Positions 60,928 through 64,000 of a stretch of DNA of 64,000 nt are shown here, in pieces. The DNA is taken from the NCBI RefSeq assembly GCF_900162615.1, contig NZ_FUFN01000010.1, forward strand, positions 2,014,519-2,078,518. Reading direction: 5' to 3'. The notes under the pieces were generated by a model. The model worked only from the letters and a program-made list of their open reading frames with translations. It was not told the DNA's origin and did no database searches. A program made the translations under genes and the position numbers. Source of the DNA: Virgibacillus proomii. Its GTDB lineage: Bacteria > Bacillota > Bacilli > Bacillales > Amphibacillaceae. Within the stretch, counting starts at the first letter, position 1. Every line of letters begins with the position of its first letter.

Positions 60928-62208
60928 TTATACCCAACCGCGAAATCTTGAAGCTTCTGCCATTTTCCGAACACCAATCATATAAGCAGCTAGACGCATA
61001 TCAACTCGTCTTGTTTCCGCAGTATTATAAATCGAATTAAATGCCTTAATCATAATCTCGTGGAGCTTCTTATCAATTTCTTCTTCAGACCAATAATAGC
61101 CTTGGTTATTTTGTACCCATTCAAAATAAGAAACGGTTACTCCACCAGCTGAGGCTAGTACGTCAGGTACTAACAAAATTCCGCGTTCTGTCAAAATTTT
61201 TGTGGCTTCCATTGTTGTAGGACCATTGGCTGCTTCAACAACAATACCGGCTTTAATATTGTGAGCATTTTCTTCTGTGATTTGGTTCTCAACAGCTGCA
61301 GGCACTAAAATGTCACATTCCTTTTCAAGCAATTCTTTATTGGTAATGGTGTTATTAAACAATTTGGTTACGGTTCCAAAGCTGTCTCTACGATCTAACA
61401 AATAGTCAATATCAAGGCCTTCCGAATCATAAAGAGCGCCATAAGCATCAGATATTCCTACAACTTTTGCACCAGCATCATGCAAAAATTTAGACAGAAA
61501 ACTACCAGCGTTTCCAAATCCTTGAATGATTACACTTGCGCCTTTAACATCAATGCCTCTTTTTTTCGCAGCTTCATTGATACAAATTGTAACACCTTTC
61601 GCAGTTGCAGATTCCCTACCATGTGAACCGCCAAGAACTATTGGTTTACCAGTTATAAAGCCAGGACTATTAAATTCATCAATACGGCTATATTCATCCA
61701 TCATCCAAGCCATGATTTGTGAATTTGTAAATACATCTGGTGCTGGGATATCTTTTGTTGGTCCGACAATTTGGCTAATTGCCCGGACATACCCCCTGCT
61801 TAATCCTTCCAGCTCGCGGAAAGACATTTCACGAGGATCACAAATGATACCGCCCTTTCCACCACCATATGGTAAATCAACAATTCCGGCTTTTAAGCTC
61901 ATCCAAATAGATAATGCTTTTACTTCATCTTCTGTCACGTCCGGATGAAATCGAACTCCACCTTTTGTCGGTCCAACGGAATCATTGTGTTGTGCACGAT
62001 ATCCAGTAAATACTTTAATCGAACCATCATCCATCCGTACAGGGATACGAACTGTCATCATACGAATCGGATCTTTGAATAATTCATAGACCTCCTCAGG
62101 GTAACCCAATTTCTCCAATGCAGTTTTTACAACAGCTCGTGTTGAACTTAAAATATCCATTTTCTCTTTCACTTCTTTGGTAGAATCTGCTGCGTTATCG
62201 GCTACCAT
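60928..62208 (-). CDS. gudB: NAD-dependent glutamate dehydrogenase
   Basis: This enzyme oxidatively deaminates glutamate to 2-oxoglutarate, linking nitrogen and carbon metabolism. The 426-residue protein has the substrate lysine and glycine loop in LKAGIVDLPYGGGKGGI (about 104-120), PTKDIPAPDVFTNSQIMAWM, and the NAD fold VIIQGFGNAGSFLSK (about 222-236). It lies beside ypdA and the ypbH-type mecB as gudB does in B. subtilis, so gudB is preferred over rocG. The ATG follows taggaggta. TTGAAC with TATTTT (16-base spacing) about 55 bases upstream is a weak possible promoter. Confidence 0.93.
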   Translation of the reverse strand: MVADNAADSTKEVKEKMDILSSTRAVVKTALEKLGYPEEVYELFKDPIRMMTVRIPVRMDDGSIKVFTGYRAQHNDSVGPTKGGVRFHPDVTEDEVKALSIWMSLKAGIVDLPYGGGKGGIICDPREMSFRELEGLSRGYVRAISQIVGPTKDIPAPDVFTNSQIMAWMMDEYSRIDEFNSPGFITGKPIVLGGSHGRESATAKGVTICINEAAKKRGIDVKGASVIIQGFGNAGSFLSKFLHDAGAKVVGISDAYGALYDSEGLDIDYLLDRRDSFGTVTKLFNNTITNKELLEKECDILVPAAVENQITEENAHNIKAGIVVEAANGPTTMEATKILTERGILLVPDVLASAGGVTVSYFEWVQNNQGYYWSEEEIDKKLHEIMIKAFNSIYNTAETRRVDMRLAAYMIGVRKMAEASRFRGWV

Positions 62209-62953
62209 GAATTTACCTCCTAGAATATCTCAAAATAATAGTTAATAGAAGATGTTCAAAAGGTTTGGTAAAAGTGACGCAAAGAAATCCTTATTGGCTT
62301 TTTTCTCCAGCTCCTGAATTTGTTTTATGGTTGTTTAGTCTATCATTTCAGGAGTTAAGTAGATGACATTGTAATACTACCCCTTTTCCGATTGTAAGCG
62401 CCTTCTTAGAGCAGGAATCTTCTAAATACTTCATCTGCAAGAAACACTTAAACGGTTTTGCTAATTAAAGCTTACGCCATTAAAACCTCTCCGTCCTTTT
62501 TAATCCCCCTTATTTGAACATACAATATAGCTGTACTCAGACATTAGTATACACTTTCACTGTAAATATGCAATAAAATTACTCTAATTTTTCACAACGA
62601 AAATTTGTTAGATTAATTTCATTGCTTTAGCAGCTAGTAACTTGACTTTATTATGCTTACGTATTTGCCTTCATAACAGCAATTATCCAATAGATATCGT
62701 AACATTTTATAAAGAAACCTTCTAGTCCATTCTCTAATTTATTGGATAAATAAAAAACGAAATGCAACTCGCAATAAAGTTTAACACAGTTTTATTACAT
62801 GATAGTTACATATTGTCATAAGAAAGTACTAGAAATATATTTTCTCTAAGGGAAGTTCTTATTCGATTATTTCTATTTATCTACTTCAATAAAAAACTAA
62901 TGAAAAGTAAAGTTAATAACTATAAAGCAAGCCCATGGTCACGAGATCCGAAA
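62209..62953. other. gap between mecB and gudB
   Basis: No gene is visible. The 62245-62330 part begins gatgttcaaaagg and contains ccttattggcttttttctcc, resembling the start and middle of 59036-59220. The rest is plain AT-rich sequence. Confidence 0.4.
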
Positions 62954-63541
62954 TTAGCGTTTAGAATAAAATAATTGAATAATTTTCTTGACAGCTCCTT
63001 CAGAAAAAATTTCTTTTCCGTATTCCTGTAGCCGATGTGTTGTCAAAATGCTAGGTTGAGCAAATTCAGACATTATAGCAATGATATCCTCCCGGTTTGC
63101 ACCATTTAATTCATGATCATTTAATAGCATATAATACGTATGGTTCATATAATATAACTTTCCCCCCTCAACGGTTAAGGCAGATAAATAGGAAGCGACA
63201 TCGATGACATTTTCAAAATCATGAAAAGAAAATAACATTTTTTTATTTTCATCTAACGTAACTTTCATTTCTACAAAATCAGTATCAAAAACTGCATCAG
63301 AAAATTTTTGCGTTACAATAACATGCATGCCCTGTGCTTGCATTAGATGGACTTGAACAAGGAGTGCCCCTTCCAAATCAAAACCTAATTCTGAACTTGC
63401 TTCATACATCATATCACTAAACAACTTTCGAACGTTTGATCCGTCATACCATAAATCATCTTTTGTAAATCCACGTTCAATTAAATCATCAAATGTTAAA
63501 AAAATAGTAAATTGATTATTAGACACTCTCTCAAATCGCAT
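62954..63541 (-). CDS. mecB: MecA-family adaptor protein (MecB/YpbH)
   Basis: This adaptor feeds substrates to the ClpC-ClpP protease. The 195-residue protein has the N-terminal substrate-binding domain (FLTFDDLIERGFTKDDLWYD, about 14-33; MMYEASSELGF), an acidic-neutral linker shorter than in MecA, and a C-terminal ClpC-binding domain ending LTTHRLQEYGKEIF. Length and position beside gudB match B. subtilis YpbH (MecB) rather than MecA. The ATG at 63541 follows ttggaggagg. A 14-base palindrome lies just upstream. Confidence 0.9.
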   Translation of the reverse strand: MRFERVSNNQFTIFLTFDDLIERGFTKDDLWYDGSNVRKLFSDMMYEASSELGFDLEGALLVQVHLMQAQGMHVIVTQKFSDAVFDTDFVEMKVTLDENKKMLFSFHDFENVIDVASYLSALTVEGGKLYYMNHTYYMLLNDHELNGANREDIIAIMSEFAQPSILTTHRLQEYGKEIFSEGAVKKIIQLFYSKR

Positions 63542-63560
63542 ATTGTAACCTCCTCCAATT

Positions 63561-63574
63561 GCTGCTTAAGCAGC
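63561..63574. promoter_or_regulatory. palindrome upstream of mecB
   Basis: The perfect 14-base palindrome gctgcttaagcagc lies about 20 bases before the mecB ATG, just upstream of the ribosome binding site. It could be an operator or leader hairpin. Confidence 0.35.
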
Positions 63575-63591
63575 ATCGATAATGATATATA

Positions 63592-63845
63592 AAGAAAAAA
63601 CTTCATTCGGTAGGGCTTTTGCTGATAAGAGATAGAACGAGGTCTAAGATTTCAGGAATCCTTGAAAAATCGCACGAGGTGTGGCCGTTGTAGCTTTCCC
63701 TGTCCTTGAAAAAACACGATGCGTTACTGCCGTAGCTTCTCTGTCCTATCGACCCGAATGAATCAGGCATTTATTATCTCCCACTTATACTTCTTCATAT
63801 TCTCTACAGCTATTGAAGTAGGAGTCTTACAGAACCTTAGCTGTA
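63592..63845 (+). repeat. degenerate family A-like element with tandem 46-base units
   Basis: The ends resemble family A (aacttcattcggtaggg at left; gaagtaggagtcttac and aaccttagc at right, and cccgaatgaatcaggcattta). The middle is replaced by two tandem units of about 46 bases (63659-63704 and 63705-63750), each ccttgaaaaa to ctgtcc. The same unit occurs inverted at 681-727. No gene is seen from 63542 to 64000. Confidence 0.5.
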
Positions 63846-64000
63846 TAATTATTGTTCACTAGTTTAATAATTTTAGAACACCATTATTCTCTTTATACAT
63901 CCTATGCTTATTAAGCTGTTGTTGAACATGGGCATCTTATTTTTTATACAGTTTTACGAAGATTTCTTAAATAACATATATTTTCAAAGTCCTATCTTCA

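Noticed and set aside
1..64000. rRNA, tRNA or known riboswitch genes
   Set aside because: I saw no tRNA cloverleaf with a TTCGA-type arm, no rRNA sequence and no recognisable riboswitch core; a covariance search would be needed to exclude short ones.

Overview
The window is AT-rich chromosomal DNA from an endospore-forming Bacillaceae bacterium. Gene content and order follow the recU-ponA to ypbH (mecB) section of the Bacillus subtilis chromosome. The low GC and many short intergenic repeats fit a halotolerant relative such as Oceanobacillus or Virgibacillus, but that genus guess is inference. There are no rRNA genes, tRNAs, prophage, intact insertion sequences or CRISPR arrays. Nearly all genes lie on the minus strand. 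Exceptions are sspM, recU-ponA, the YitT-family gene, a 55-codon Cys-rich ORF and a broken ABC transporter gene.

Layout. 1-6.2 kb: yppE, a small unknown, sspM, yppC, then recU-ponA (recombination and cell wall). 6.2-11.3 kb: nth, dnaD, asnS, aspB, ypmB, ypmA. 11.7-19.5 kb: dinG, birA, cca, bshA, mgsA, dapB and a MazG-like gene. 19.9-23.1 kb: membrane and sporulation-associated genes (YitT, zinc peptidase, a shortened ypjB, ypjA). 23.2-28 kb: the qcrABC menaquinol-cytochrome c reductase and ypiF, ypiB, ypiA. 28.5-36.8 kb: aromatic supraoperon aroC-aroB-aroH-hisC-tyrA-aroA, with cheR and ndk upstream. 36.9-40.3 kb: hepT-menG-hepS (menaquinone), mtrB (TRAP), hbs. 41-48.7 kb: spoIVA, yphF, yphE, spoVIF, gpsA, der and the YIEGIA pair. 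49.1-55.3 kb: ypfD (S1), plsC, cmk, motI, ypeB, sleB. 55.5-63.5 kb: small ORFs, prsW, asparaginase, pseudogene, bdr (ypdA), gudB, mecB.

The genes fit together as follows. hepS-menG-hepT make menaquinone, and qcrABC oxidises it. The aro genes supply chorismate. bshA starts bacillithiol synthesis and ypdA recycles its disulfide. spoIVA, spoVIF, sspM, sleB-ypeB and ypiB/ypjB relate to spores. Compared with B. subtilis, three blocks are missing: trpEDCFBA between aroH and hisC, bshB1 between mgsA and bshA, and folE (mtrA) between hbs and mtrB. ypjB keeps only its two ends.

The most unusual content is intergenic. At least five families of short interspersed repeats fill most of the larger gaps. 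Family A (about 155-185 bases, about eight recognisable copies plus degenerate ones) folds into three hairpins. Its first stem carries compensatory base changes between copies. One copy sits inside a family C element, which sits inside a family D element (28.07-28.47 kb). Another sits inside a family B element (7.57-7.95 kb). This nesting, with an interrupted versus an uninterrupted site, indicates that family A has been mobile. I know of no name for it. A sigma-E promoter with a near-consensus match precedes spoIVA, and several sigma-A promoters can be read directly.
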